A stretch of DNA of 64,000 nt from a bacterium (lineage in GTDB: Bacteria > Bacillota > Clostridia > Christensenellales > Aristaeellaceae). Both the position numbers and the translations under genes were made by a program. The number at the start of each line of letters is the position of its first letter. Within the stretch, counting starts at the first letter, position 1. Location: the NCBI GenBank assembly GCA_004563405.1, contig SFTH01000005.1, positions 1 through 64,000 on the forward strand. Direction: 5' to 3'. The notes under the pieces were generated by a model. It did not search any database. It was given only the letters and a program-made list of their open reading frames with translations, and was not told the origin of the DNA. Of the stretch, positions 1 to 8,217 are shown piece by piece.

Positions 1-86
1 TCCCTCCAGGTTGTGGATTGTCGCATTTTCATTTTACCTGTTTGGGCTTACTTTGTCTTCCCTTTTTAGGTCGCACCCCAACTTTT

Positions 87-116
87 ATTATAGAGCCGAA
101 TTCATGAGCGATTCAA
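87..116 (-). promoter_or_regulatory. Candidate sigma-A promoter for a gene off the left edge
   Basis: Reading leftward, a TTGAAT -35 (111-116) and a TATAAT -10 (87-92) are separated by 18 bp. The segment 1-163 holds no convincing gene, so this promoter would serve a leftward gene beyond the window. It lies downstream of the Lrp-type gene. Confidence 0.5.
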
Positions 117-163
117 GATCGGATGATCGACATTGTACGCTGTGTATCCCTTGGATGCAACTG

Positions 164-622
164 TCACAGCCGCAGCCCCTTGATGTCCTTTATGCGGGAG
201 AGAATGATGTTGCAGCTGCAGTCGGTCACGCCGGGGAGTGGATCAATCACTTCCCGAAGCAGTATTTCCATTTCTTCACCAGAGGCGGCGACTGCGTGGA
301 CGTGCAGCTTGTTGCGACCGGTCACGCGATAGATCTGCGTGATGGTGTCGTTGCGGTCCAGTATCTGTTCGATCTCCTGCGTCGCGTCCGGCTGCGCTTC
401 GATTTCGAAGTAACAGGACACGGCGCCGCTGATCTTCTGCGGGTTGATGACGGTCGTGTATTCCTCAATTACGCCGCGCTGCTCGAGCGCCTGTATGCGC
501 GCCTTGACGGCGACGCGGGAGATTCCGATCTTCTGCCCGATCTCCGAATAGGAGCTGCGGGCGTTCTCTATCAGCAGCTGGACGATCTGACGGTCCAGCG
601 CATCCAGTCCGTCGAGAAACAT
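164..622 (-). CDS. Lrp/AsnC family transcriptional regulator
   Basis: A 152-residue protein of typical Lrp/AsnC length. The N-terminal winged helix-turn-helix is at residues 8-55, with DRQIVQLLIENAR and a recognition helix near SRVAVKARIQALE. The C-terminal RAM/ligand-sensing domain (about 65-145) shows the family pattern around YRVTGRNKLHVHAVA. Family members bind amino acids or related small molecules and act as global or local regulators. The start is the ATG preceded by AAAGGAGGG at 8 nt. It is transcribed away from the MATE exporter, and their promoters lie back to back only 7 bp apart, so regulation of the neighbour and of itself is likely (inference). The ligand cannot be told from sequence. 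Confidence 0.92.
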   Translation of the reverse strand: MFLDGLDALDRQIVQLLIENARSSYSEIGQKIGISRVAVKARIQALEQRGVIEEYTTVINPQKISGAVSCYFEIEAQPDATQEIEQILDRNDTITQIYRVTGRNKLHVHAVAASGEEMEILLREVIDPLPGVTDCSCNIILSRIKDIKGLRL

Positions 623-651
623 GGGGCCATCCCTCCTTTACCTCTGCGCAT

Positions 652-680
652 ATTATAAATCCTATAAAGCAAAATGTAAA
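652..680 (-). promoter_or_regulatory. Sigma-A promoter of the Lrp-type regulator
   Basis: On the minus strand TTTACA (675-680) and TATAAT (652-657) are 17 bp apart, about 30 bp upstream of the start codon at 622. Its -35 box nearly abuts the -35 box of the divergent MATE promoter, an arrangement suited to a shared operator. Confidence 0.7.
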
Positions 681-687
681 TGGAGAA

Positions 688-716
688 TTGACAATTGCAG
701 CGTGTATTGCTATAAT
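688..716 (+). promoter_or_regulatory. Consensus sigma-A promoter of the MATE gene
   Basis: A perfect TTGACA (688-693) and a perfect TATAAT (711-716) are 17 bp apart, with an extended -10 TGC just upstream. Such a strong promoter in front of an exporter suggests it is normally held off by a repressor, plausibly the divergent Lrp/AsnC protein. Confidence 0.8.
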
Positions 717-760
717 GCTTACGAAACGAAATATAAAACTTACGATATGGATGTGATTCC

Positions 761-2101
761 ATGGACAGGGATCTGACCCGCGGGCCGGTCATGCGCTCCA
801 TGCTGTTCTTTGCGGTGCCGATGATTCTGGGAAATCTTCTTCAGCAGTGCTACAACATCGCAGATACGCTGATCGTCGGCAGATATCTGGGAAAGAACGC
901 GCTGGCGGCCGTCGGCTCGTCCTTTACGCTGATGACTTTTCTGACCTCCATCCTGCTGGGAATGTGCATGGGCAGCGGCGCGCTGTTCTCCATACGCTTT
1001 GGCCAGCGCGATGAAGACGGGTTGCGCGAGAGCATGCGCGCCTCCTTCGTGCTGATCGCCGGGGCGGCGGTTCTTCTGAACGCGCTCGCCTTCGCGGCGC
1101 TGGATTTCATGCGGGTGTTTCTCCGGGTTCCGGAGGAGGTATGGGGCACCATGCGCGCGTACCTGCGCGTCATCTTCTGCGGAGTCGCCGCCACCTTTCT
1201 GTACAATTACTTCGCGTCATTTCTGCGGTCGGTGGGGAACTCCATCGCGCCGCTGATCTTCCTGGCGCTGTCTTCGCTGATGAACATCGCGCTGGATCTC
1301 TGGTTCGTACTGGGACTGAAGCGGGGTGTGACTGGCGCGGCGGAGGCGACGGTGATTGCGCAGTACGCCTCCGGCCTGGGCATCGCGGCCTATGCGTGGC
1401 TGCGCTATCCGCGAATCCGCTGTCTGCGCAGTCTGCGGGTACGTCGAAAGAGCGTGCGGGAGGTCGCCGGTTTCTCTCTGCTGACCTGTGTGCAGCAGTC
1501 CGTGATGAATCTGGGAATTCTGATGGTGCAGGGGCTGGTCAACAGCTTTGGCGCGACCGTCATGGCGGCCTTTGCTGCGGCAGTGAAGATCGACGCCTTC
1601 GCGTACATGCCCGTGCAGGACTTTGGCAACGCCTTTTCAACCTTCATCGCCCAGAATTACGGCGCGCGCAGGCAGGACCGCATACGCGCCGGGCTGAGGG
1701 GCGCGATACGCGCGTCGATGTGCTTCAGCATCGTGGTTTCGGCGCTGGTCTGCGCCCTTGCGCGGCCGTTGATGGGGCTGTTCGTGGAAGCGGGCGAGCT
1801 TGAAATCATCGCCGAGGGAGTGCGCTACCTGCGCATCGAGGGCGCGTTCTACTGCGGCATCGGTTGCCTGTTTCTGCTGTATGGGCTGTACCGCGCGCTG
1901 GGCCGGCCGGGTATGAGCGTCGTGCTTACTGTGATTTCCCTGGGGACCCGCGTGGCGTTGGCCTACGCGCTGTCGGGCCTGCCGACCTTTGGCGTGAAGG
2001 GCATCTGGTGGTCCGTGCCCATCGGCTGGACGCTTGCGGATCTGACGGGCATCGTGTATTATATATATCACAGAGACAGATTACTCTCTGTGGAGAAGTG
2101 A
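761..2101 (+). CDS. MATE family multidrug/metabolite exporter
   Basis: A 446-residue polytopic membrane protein, the normal length for MATE transporters with 12 helices. The N-terminus (GPVMRSMLFFAVPMILGN, then QQCYNIADTLIVGRYLG) is the family pattern in which the first helices contain the conserved P and D. It would export drugs or metabolites in exchange for Na+ or H+. The ATG at 761 follows GGATGTGA, a weak ribosome binding site. The dehydrogenase starts 30 bp downstream, suggesting co-transcription. The divergent regulator makes this a local exporter-regulator pair; the substrate is unknown. Confidence 0.93.
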   Translation: MDRDLTRGPVMRSMLFFAVPMILGNLLQQCYNIADTLIVGRYLGKNALAAVGSSFTLMTFLTSILLGMCMGSGALFSIRFGQRDEDGLRESMRASFVLIAGAAVLLNALAFAALDFMRVFLRVPEEVWGTMRAYLRVIFCGVAATFLYNYFASFLRSVGNSIAPLIFLALSSLMNIALDLWFVLGLKRGVTGAAEATVIAQYASGLGIAAYAWLRYPRIRCLRSLRVRRKSVREVAGFSLLTCVQQSVMNLGILMVQGLVNSFGATVMAAFAAAVKIDAFAYMPVQDFGNAFSTFIAQNYGARRQDRIRAGLRGAIRASMCFSIVVSALVCALARPLMGLFVEAGELEIIAEGVRYLRIEGAFYCGIGCLFLLYGLYRALGRPGMSVVLTVISLGTRVALAYALSGLPTFGVKGIWWSVPIGWTLADLTGIVYYIYHRDRLLSVEK

Positions 2102-2131
2102 AAAACGCAGAGTGACTCGGGAGGAAGGGGA

Positions 2132-3073
2132 ATGAAGATCGTACTGTTGGAGGGATTGGGCGTATCCGACGCGGTGATCGGACGGCACGCGCGCAGGCTG
2201 GAGGACATGGGGCACAGCTTTGCGGCCTATCCGAAGGATGCGGATGCGCAGGTTCAGATTGCGCGCAGTCGCGATGCGGACGTCATCATGCTGGCCAACA
2301 TGCCGCTTGCGCCGTCGGTGCTGGAGGCGGCGAAAGCCCTGAAGTTCATCGACGTGGCCTTTACAGGTGTGGATCACATTCCCGTGGCGGAGGCGAAGCG
2401 CCGAGGCATCGCCGTGAGTAACGCCTCCGGCTACGCGACGCAGGCTGTGGCGGAGCTGTGCATCAGCTTTATGATTCAACTGTTGCGTCATGTGGACGGG
2501 ACGCAGGCGCGCTGCCGCAACGGCGGCACGAAGGACGGCCTGGTGGGGAACCTGTTGTGCGGAAAGACCGTGGGCATCGTTGGCGCGGGGGCGATCGGCA
2601 GGCGGGTCGCCGCGCTGTGCAAGGCCTTCGGGTGCAGGGTGCTGGCTTTCAGCCGAAGCGCAGTCTTCGATCCGGCCATTGACGAACAGGTATCGCTGGA
2701 GGAACTGTTGGAGCGCGCGGACGTGGTGTCGCTGCACTGCCCGTTGACTGAGCAGACGAAGGGTATGATCGGCCGGGAACAGCTGGCGCGGATGCAGCGG
2801 CATGCGATTCTCATCAATACCGCCCGGGGCGGCGTTCTGGATTCCGCCGCGCTGGCCGGGGCGCTGGAGCGGGGCGAAATCGCCGGTGCGGCCTGCGACG
2901 TCTTCGAGATGGAGCCGCCTCTGCCTGGGGATCATCCGCTGCTGCACAGTCCAAACACCATCGTCACGCCGCACATCGCCTTCGCCTCCGAGGAGTCCAT
3001 GGTGCAGCGCGCGGAGATCGTGTTCGACAACCTCTACGCCTGGCTGGACGGACATCAGATCAACGCAGTCTGA
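2132..3073 (+). CDS. D-isomer specific 2-hydroxyacid dehydrogenase
   Basis: A 313-residue NAD(P)-dependent dehydrogenase of the D-lactate/phosphoglycerate dehydrogenase superfamily. The Rossmann glycine motif GIVGAGAIGRRVA begins near residue 149. The family substrate and catalytic residues follow: an NTARGG segment (Arg), then E in the EMEPPLP region and H in VTPHIAF. It would interconvert a 2-oxoacid and a D-2-hydroxyacid. The start follows GGGAGGAAGGGGA. It is probably co-transcribed with the MATE exporter 30 bp upstream. The substrate cannot be told; 3-phosphoglycerate, lactate and branched oxoacids are all possible. Confidence 0.92.
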   Translation: MKIVLLEGLGVSDAVIGRHARRLEDMGHSFAAYPKDADAQVQIARSRDADVIMLANMPLAPSVLEAAKALKFIDVAFTGVDHIPVAEAKRRGIAVSNASGYATQAVAELCISFMIQLLRHVDGTQARCRNGGTKDGLVGNLLCGKTVGIVGAGAIGRRVAALCKAFGCRVLAFSRSAVFDPAIDEQVSLEELLERADVVSLHCPLTEQTKGMIGREQLARMQRHAILINTARGGVLDSAALAGALERGEIAGAACDVFEMEPPLPGDHPLLHSPNTIVTPHIAFASEESMVQRAEIVFDNLYAWLDGHQINAV

Positions 3074-3594
3074 ATTGAAATACCTGTTTACACGGCCTGA
3101 ACAGTGCGGGCGGGATGAAGGGATAGACCGCATGAAGAGGCGCGATGCCTGCGGATCCGTTCCGGCATGCGCGCGGCGGATGTCATGCAGTTTTGACAGA
3201 GATGTGTGATCGTACTCAAAATGCTTTTCGAGAAAGAGTTGTCCATTCCATACCGGTGGGCAACTCTCTTTATGGTATCAGGTTCAAGAAGGATTGCCGG
3301 ATCTGCGCGAGCATCAGGGCGTAGACGGATGCGCTATCGGGAAAGCGCTTTTGAGAGGGAATTATAAGTGTTTTAAACATATAAATTTCGGAAATGTTAA
3401 ATTTAGAAATAAAGACAAAATATTGTACGAAATTATTCATATTTAACGTCTAATGTGATAGAATATCTCTGTGCAAATAGATGGTGTGGTGCTCTGTCAT
3501 CTGGCAGGGATATGTGAAAGCTGAAGATCGTTTGCGGAGAATTCAACGGCAAGCGATGCGGGTTTGATATGTATGTATAACAGAGGAGAATGGC
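3074..3594. other. Non-coding interval with an AT-rich promoter zone
   Basis: No gene is supported here. A hairpin terminator closes the dehydrogenase transcript (3235-3275). From about 3360 to 3480 the sequence becomes strikingly AT-rich compared with its surroundings and likely contains the promoter of the large secreted protein; TAGAAT near 3460 is a possible -10, but no convincing -35 partner was found. A leader of about 110 nt would precede the ATG at 3595. Confidence 0.5.
3235..3275 (+). terminator. Rho-independent terminator after the dehydrogenase
   Basis: The arms AGAGTTGTCC (3235-3244) and GGGCAACTCT (3258-3267) form a 10-bp stem with one G-U pair, followed by CTTTATGG. The T tract is modest. 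Confidence 0.6.
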
Positions 3595-6500
3595 ATGGAT
3601 AAGCATTTGAAAAAGCTGTTTGCGTGGCTCACGGCGCTCAGCGTCCTGTTTGGTGGCGTCACCGCAGGCGCAACAGAGGAGGACGTGGCTTCTGAAAGCA
3701 ATGTAAATGTAGAAAAAAAGACTGAAGTCGGAACTGATGGCGCGCAGGCGCAGGCAAGCGCGGAAGAGACGAGCGAACCGGCGAGCCAGCCACAGCAGAC
3801 AACGCCCGAAGCAACGCCGACGGAGGCGGCCACTGCTGCGCCTTCCGGCGAAGCGCAGAATGTTTCGGAAGCAACGCCGGAGCCGACCCAGGCAGCCACA
3901 AGCACTGCTCCTTCCGAGGTACCGGTGCCTGCCTTCGTGACAGGTTACGCGGCAGTTGCGTCCGGGACCATCTTCTACGGAGAAGATGAAGAAGAAAGGA
4001 AACTGAACGCAAGCGCCGTCGTCTATGCGTTTGAATATGACGCGCACAAGGATCGCACGCGCGTGGCTTACAATGAGGACGCGCACGTTCAGTATGCATG
4101 GGTCGATGCGCCGAAGCTGCGCATGCTTGACGAAGCAGCGGTGGAAAAGTATCTCGGGAGAGACCGCAAAGATGTACTGGAGTGGAAGAACTGTCTGCTT
4201 TGGCCGCTGGACTTCGAGGCCGAGGAGGATCAGAAACAAACCATAGTCGAAAATGAAAATGTGCCCGCGGATGGCCTTGAGGGCGCAGCTGTGCCTGAGG
4301 GTGAGGGCGGCGTTACAACGGGAACGCAGAAAAATGTGGATGGGTTCCCTGATGCGGACAAAAATACAAATTCTGCGGAAGATAATTCAACCCAGAAGAA
4401 ACAGAGCGACGATCCGGCGGAGGCCGACGGCGATGGAGAGAGCGGCGCGGGTGCTCCCGCAGATGTGCAGACCTCTGTGAGCGCGGTGCAGCCCCAGCCC
4501 AAAGTGCAGAGATTTGTGATGGATGTCGCGGTGGATGTGCCGCTGATGGCGGCAAGTGCGGCGGATCCGAATTCTGTTTCTATGCTGAGCCTGGTCGTGC
4601 CGGATCTCGAGATGGATTATCAGAGGGAGCGCCTGCTTGTGGCCGCGCCGGATGCGGACGGGACGCTGCGCTTTTACCAGGAGGGTACGGACAAGCCGAT
4701 CTACGAACAGGCGCTGACGGAGGCGTGCGCGATTGATTTAAAGCAGCTGAGTGCGCCCTGCTCCTCCGATGTGACGCTGCGGGTGGATTTTGTATCGGAG
4801 GGCCTGGAGACTGCCAGCACGCAGCTTTACATTCCTGCGCGGCCGGAGTTTGCGGGCGAGTTGACCGGACTTGAGATCGAGGCCGGATATACGAAGGCGA
4901 AAATCAAGGGCAACGCAGGAAACGAGTATGCACTCTCCGTAATGGATGAAACCGAACCGAGTCTGTTTTCAGCAAACGGAGAGATTGGCGGCCTGTCTGG
5001 GGACACAGCCTATGCCATCTGGGTTCGGAATCTGTCCGGCGAGGGGCGCTTTGCGAGCACCTGGAAAAAGCTGGAAGGGACGAGCTGCGTGACACTGGCC
5101 CGGACGGGCGCGGATGCGAGCTTTTTGGAGGAGAGTCTAACGACGCAATTGCGTGTAGAGTGGCGGCCCGACATGGATCCCTTCGATCCAGAAACCGGGC
5201 TTCACTTCCAAAGCGGCGGCGCCTCCATCGACGAGGAGGTTGCGGGCAGCTTCAGCATCACATGGCGCGACGGAGAGGGGAACCTGCTTTCGGCTGCGCC
5301 CGTTGACGCGGGCAGCTATACGCTAGAAATCACACTCACCGGAGAGGCCGAGAGGTATGTGCTCAGCCAGGCGAAACTCAGCTACATCATTGATCCGATC
5401 GACCTGAGTACGGCGAATTTCGCCATGTTTGAGGGCGAGAGATGCGTATACAACGGACAGCCGCAGTACCCGTCGGGCATGCGCGTCGTGCTCGACGAGC
5501 ATGTGATTCCCGAGGCGTGCTATGAACTCAGGGAAAACGGAGATGCGAACCAGACCGACGCAGGCGAAGCGTGCGCGCTGATCGTCGGTATGAACGATAA
5601 CGTGATTGGCCAGCGGGCCTTTGCCTACCGGATTGAACAGAAGCCGGTGACGGTGATCCCGGAGCGGCTCACGGACATGGTTTACAGCGGCGGCGCGGAG
5701 GTTCCGCTGACCCGGGAGGGTTGGGCGCTGGAGGGCGCCGTTGAGGGCGACATTCTGACGCTGGATCTCTCCGATGCGACCGCGACGGCGGATTCGCCCG
5801 GTGCGGGCGAGGGCCGGAGCGTGCGCTTTGAGGGTGTGCGCCTGGCGGGCGCGGACGCGGAGAACTACACCATCGGCAGAATTGAGACGGCCACGATAAA
5901 CATCCTTCAGGCGGCCGTGCCGGCAATTGAATGGCCGTCGGCTGGGATGATTACCTACGGACAGCAGATCTCGGCGACCGTCCTCACGGGAGGCAGCACG
6001 CAGTGGGGCAGCTTCGTCTGGGCGGACGGCGCGCGCGTTCCGAATGCGGGCACGGGCCTGTTTGAACTGACCTTTGTGCCCAACGACGCGGAGAACTACG
6101 CCTGGCAGCAGAGCGCCCTGCGCGCGGAGGTTCAGGTCGTCGTGCAGCCCCGTGCAGCGACCATCTATGCGGGCAGCTTTGAAAAGGGCGTCGGCCAGGC
6201 GGACCCCAGCTTCACCGCTTCCACGGAGGGCGTGCTCAAGGGCGATACGCTCGCCTACACCCTCAGCCGCGACAAGGGCGAGGCGATGGGCACCTATGTC
6301 ATCTATGTCAAGCCGGGGAACAACCCCAATTACAGCGTTAAGACGAAAAACGGTTCGCTGACCATTCGGGCCAGGAGCATCAACGCCGATACGGTGACGG
6401 TCAGCGAGATTCCGCGCCAGGTGTACACCGGCAGCGAGATTGAGCCGAAGCCCGTGGTTCGGGACGGTTCCACGCTCTTGCAGAGGGATGTGGACTATCG

Positions 6501-7620
6501 GCTCGAATACCACGGCAATCGCCTGGAGGGCGTTGCGACGGTGGATATCGTAGGCATGGGCAAGTATTCCGGCACGCGCACTGTGAGCTTTACCATCTAC
6601 AAGCTCTCCTCCATCGGCGGCATCGTCAACGACTATGGCGTCGAGGGCGAATCGGCGGGCGTCTACGGCGCGTATGGGGAGGACGGAGAGGACTGGGAGA
6701 GCGGCCTCTACGACTTCCTTCCGCAGTCCAAGCTGTTGAACAATCCCCTCTATGACGAATACCTGGGCACCGGAGGCGGCCTGGAGGAGCTGAAGATCGT
6801 GCGCAATGCGGACGGCGCGGCGCAGGAATACGAGCTGCTGCCCATCTATACCGCCACGGATCCCGACGCAGAGGCGGGAGATGTGTATGGCACGCTGCTG
6901 GTCTGCGCTGGGCCGGATGAGAGCGGGGAGGCCGCGGACAGGACCTTCCGCTTCAGCGGCATGCAACTCGCGCGCCTCTATGGAGAGCGCAGCGTGAGTA
7001 CCCTGCTGTTGCGCAACTGTGAAACGACGGTCTGCCTGGACGTGTACGAAATGCTCTCCGGCGACGCGGCTGGCCTTGCGCGCCTGTTGGACGCGGGCGA
7101 GGTGGACGCGGGCGCGGCGCTGGATGCGCTGGATTACGATGCGCTGGACGTTCAACCGTTCACAGTGGAGGAGCTCTCAGGATTGAACTTCGAGCTGAGA
7201 ACCCGCGCGATGGAGATGGATAGCGGAGAGCCCGGCTATGAACTGGGCCTGTACCTCTGCCTGGACGGCGCAGAGATGGAGATCTCCGCCCTGCTCCCGT
7301 CGCTGTCGGTGGGCTCGAACGTGGAGGGGCTCTTTGAAGCGGGCGAGGAGGACGCCTTCCTCAGCCGGTTTGTCAATGTCCGCATGAACGAGAACGGCGG
7401 GGAGGATATTCTGGAGGGCGAACTTGTCCGCATGCCCGAAGAGCAGCCCGAATGGCAGGAGGACGAAGCGCCCCGCTATCTCGCGACCTGCGGCGATGGC
7501 GAAGTGATGGCCGTGCGCGAGGAGCAGGACGCTCAGCTTGACCCGTACAGGTGTCAGACGCTGCTCTCTGCGTGGGGCGGCCCGGGTCTCTACCTGTTGA
7601 AGGGCGATTCGGAGGCATAA
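3595..7620 (+). CDS. Large secreted multi-domain protein with MBG/Ig-like repeats
   Basis: A 1341-residue exported protein. A Sec signal peptide (KK, hydrophobic stretch, cleavage near AGA at 24-26) is followed by a Thr/Pro/Glu/Ala-rich linker to about residue 115, then a short beta-rich segment (about 117-215) and a second acidic, low-complexity linker. From about 500 to 1005 there are successive MBG-like and bacterial Ig-like modules, ending with the module at 928-1004 that carries the DYRLEY and GMGKYSGT patterns typical of surface adhesins. The last 330 residues match no family I recognise. There is no LPXTG motif, C-terminal membrane anchor or SLH repeat, so attachment is unclear. It stands alone between terminators. 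The start follows AGAGGAGAA at 6 nt. A role in adhesion or envelope architecture is inference only. Confidence 0.85.
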   Translation: MDKHLKKLFAWLTALSVLFGGVTAGATEEDVASESNVNVEKKTEVGTDGAQAQASAEETSEPASQPQQTTPEATPTEAATAAPSGEAQNVSEATPEPTQAATSTAPSEVPVPAFVTGYAAVASGTIFYGEDEEERKLNASAVVYAFEYDAHKDRTRVAYNEDAHVQYAWVDAPKLRMLDEAAVEKYLGRDRKDVLEWKNCLLWPLDFEAEEDQKQTIVENENVPADGLEGAAVPEGEGGVTTGTQKNVDGFPDADKNTNSAEDNSTQKKQSDDPAEADGDGESGAGAPADVQTSVSAVQPQPKVQRFVMDVAVDVPLMAASAADPNSVSMLSLVVPDLEMDYQRERLLVAAPDADGTLRFYQEGTDKPIYEQALTEACAIDLKQLSAPCSSDVTLRVDFVSEGLETASTQLYIPARPEFAGELTGLEIEAGYTKAKIKGNAGNEYALSVMDETEPSLFSANGEIGGLSGDTAYAIWVRNLSGEGRFASTWKKLEGTSCVTLARTGADASFLEESLTTQLRVEWRPDMDPFDPETGLHFQSGGASIDEEVAGSFSITWRDGEGNLLSAAPVDAGSYTLEITLTGEAERYVLSQAKLSYIIDPIDLSTANFAMFEGERCVYNGQPQYPSGMRVVLDEHVIPEACYELRENGDANQTDAGEACALIVGMNDNVIGQRAFAYRIEQKPVTVIPERLTDMVYSGGAEVPLTREGWALEGAVEGDILTLDLSDATATADSPGAGEGRSVRFEGVRLAGADAENYTIGRIETATINILQAAVPAIEWPSAGMITYGQQISATVLTGGSTQWGSFVWADGARVPNAGTGLFELTFVPNDAENYAWQQSALRAEVQVVVQPRAATIYAGSFEKGVGQADPSFTASTEGVLKGDTLAYTLSRDKGEAMGTYVIYVKPGNNPNYSVKTKNGSLTIRARSINADTVTVSEIPRQVYTGSEIEPKPVVRDGSTLLQRDVDYRLEYHGNRLEGVATVDIVGMGKYSGTRTVSFTIYKLSSIGGIVNDYGVEGESAGVYGAYGEDGEDWESGLYDFLPQSKLLNNPLYDEYLGTGGGLEELKIVRNADGAAQEYELLPIYTATDPDAEAGDVYGTLLVCAGPDESGEAADRTFRFSGMQLARLYGERSVSTLLLRNCETTVCLDVYEMLSGDAAGLARLLDAGEVDAGAALDALDYDALDVQPFTVEELSGLNFELRTRAMEMDSGEPGYELGLYLCLDGAEMEISALLPSLSVGSNVEGLFEAGEEDAFLSRFVNVRMNENGGEDILEGELVRMPEEQPEWQEDEAPRYLATCGDGEVMAVREEQDAQLDPYRCQTLLSAWGGPGLYLLKGDSEA

Positions 7621-8217
7621 ATGCAGTGACAAAGCTAGGAATCTACACAGCCTGTTAAAAAAGCTGATTTGACAAGCTGGTGGACGGGGGAGTAAATCCT
7701 TCGCTGCTGCCACCCCATCATCGCACCGGGAACTCTGTTTTGCGGAGTTTCCGGCGGCACTGCCCTGGAATCCGAGGGGTTCAGGCGGGCTGGCCGCGCG
7801 TGCTCACGGCGCAGTTGCGTGACGGCTATGCAGATTTGCTGTATCGGTTGCGTCTCTGAAAGCGCCGCGATCAGCCGCCGGTGGATTTTCAATTCTCTTT
7901 GGCGTGCGGCTGGGCGCTGCAAAGCATTGCAGTGCGGCCGGTCTATTCAATAAAATCAGCTGCGTGGCTGTCATACGCGCTGCCGATCACGATTGTTGTG
8001 CGAAAGGGCTTCTGCCCTCTCGCGCTCTCCTTTGCTGCTTTTGACAGCCCAAGGCCGGTGCAGGATGTGCGCCGGCCGGTTTCTTTTAATCCAAACTCAA
8101 TCACTTTTTTGTATGGAGGCTGCCTCCGTTGATGCATATTTAACAATTCGCCGCTAAAATGTGAATGTATATTTTGAAGCTATCGCAGATTCAGGACGGG
8201 ATTTGACAGGTAACGGT
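7621..8217. other. Non-coding interval, partly structured
   Basis: About 600 bp without a convincing gene. Two structures are visible. One is an imperfect inverted repeat (CCGGGAACTC at 7726-7735 with GAGTTTCCGG at 7745-7754) without a T tract. The other is a strong terminator at 8055-8090. The open frames here have no recognisable protein character or ribosome binding site. The interval may be a long 3' untranslated region, a decayed gene or an unknown RNA. Confidence 0.4.
8055..8090 (+). terminator. Rho-independent terminator
   Basis: GGCCGGTGC (8055-8063) pairs with GCGCCGGCC (8071-8079), a 9-bp stem with one G-U pair and a 7-nt loop. It is followed by GGTTTCTTTT. It lies 435 bp past the stop of the large secreted protein, so it may terminate that transcript or an unseen small RNA. 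Confidence 0.75.

Noticed and set aside
11..658. A rightward gene overlapping the Lrp regulator
   Set aside because: The minus-strand product is a clear Lrp/AsnC protein with a good ribosome binding site and promoter; the plus-strand frame matches no family.
7881..8132. A small open frame of 83 codons in the non-coding interval
   Set aside because: It runs through the terminator hairpin, has no ribosome binding site and no recognisable protein character.
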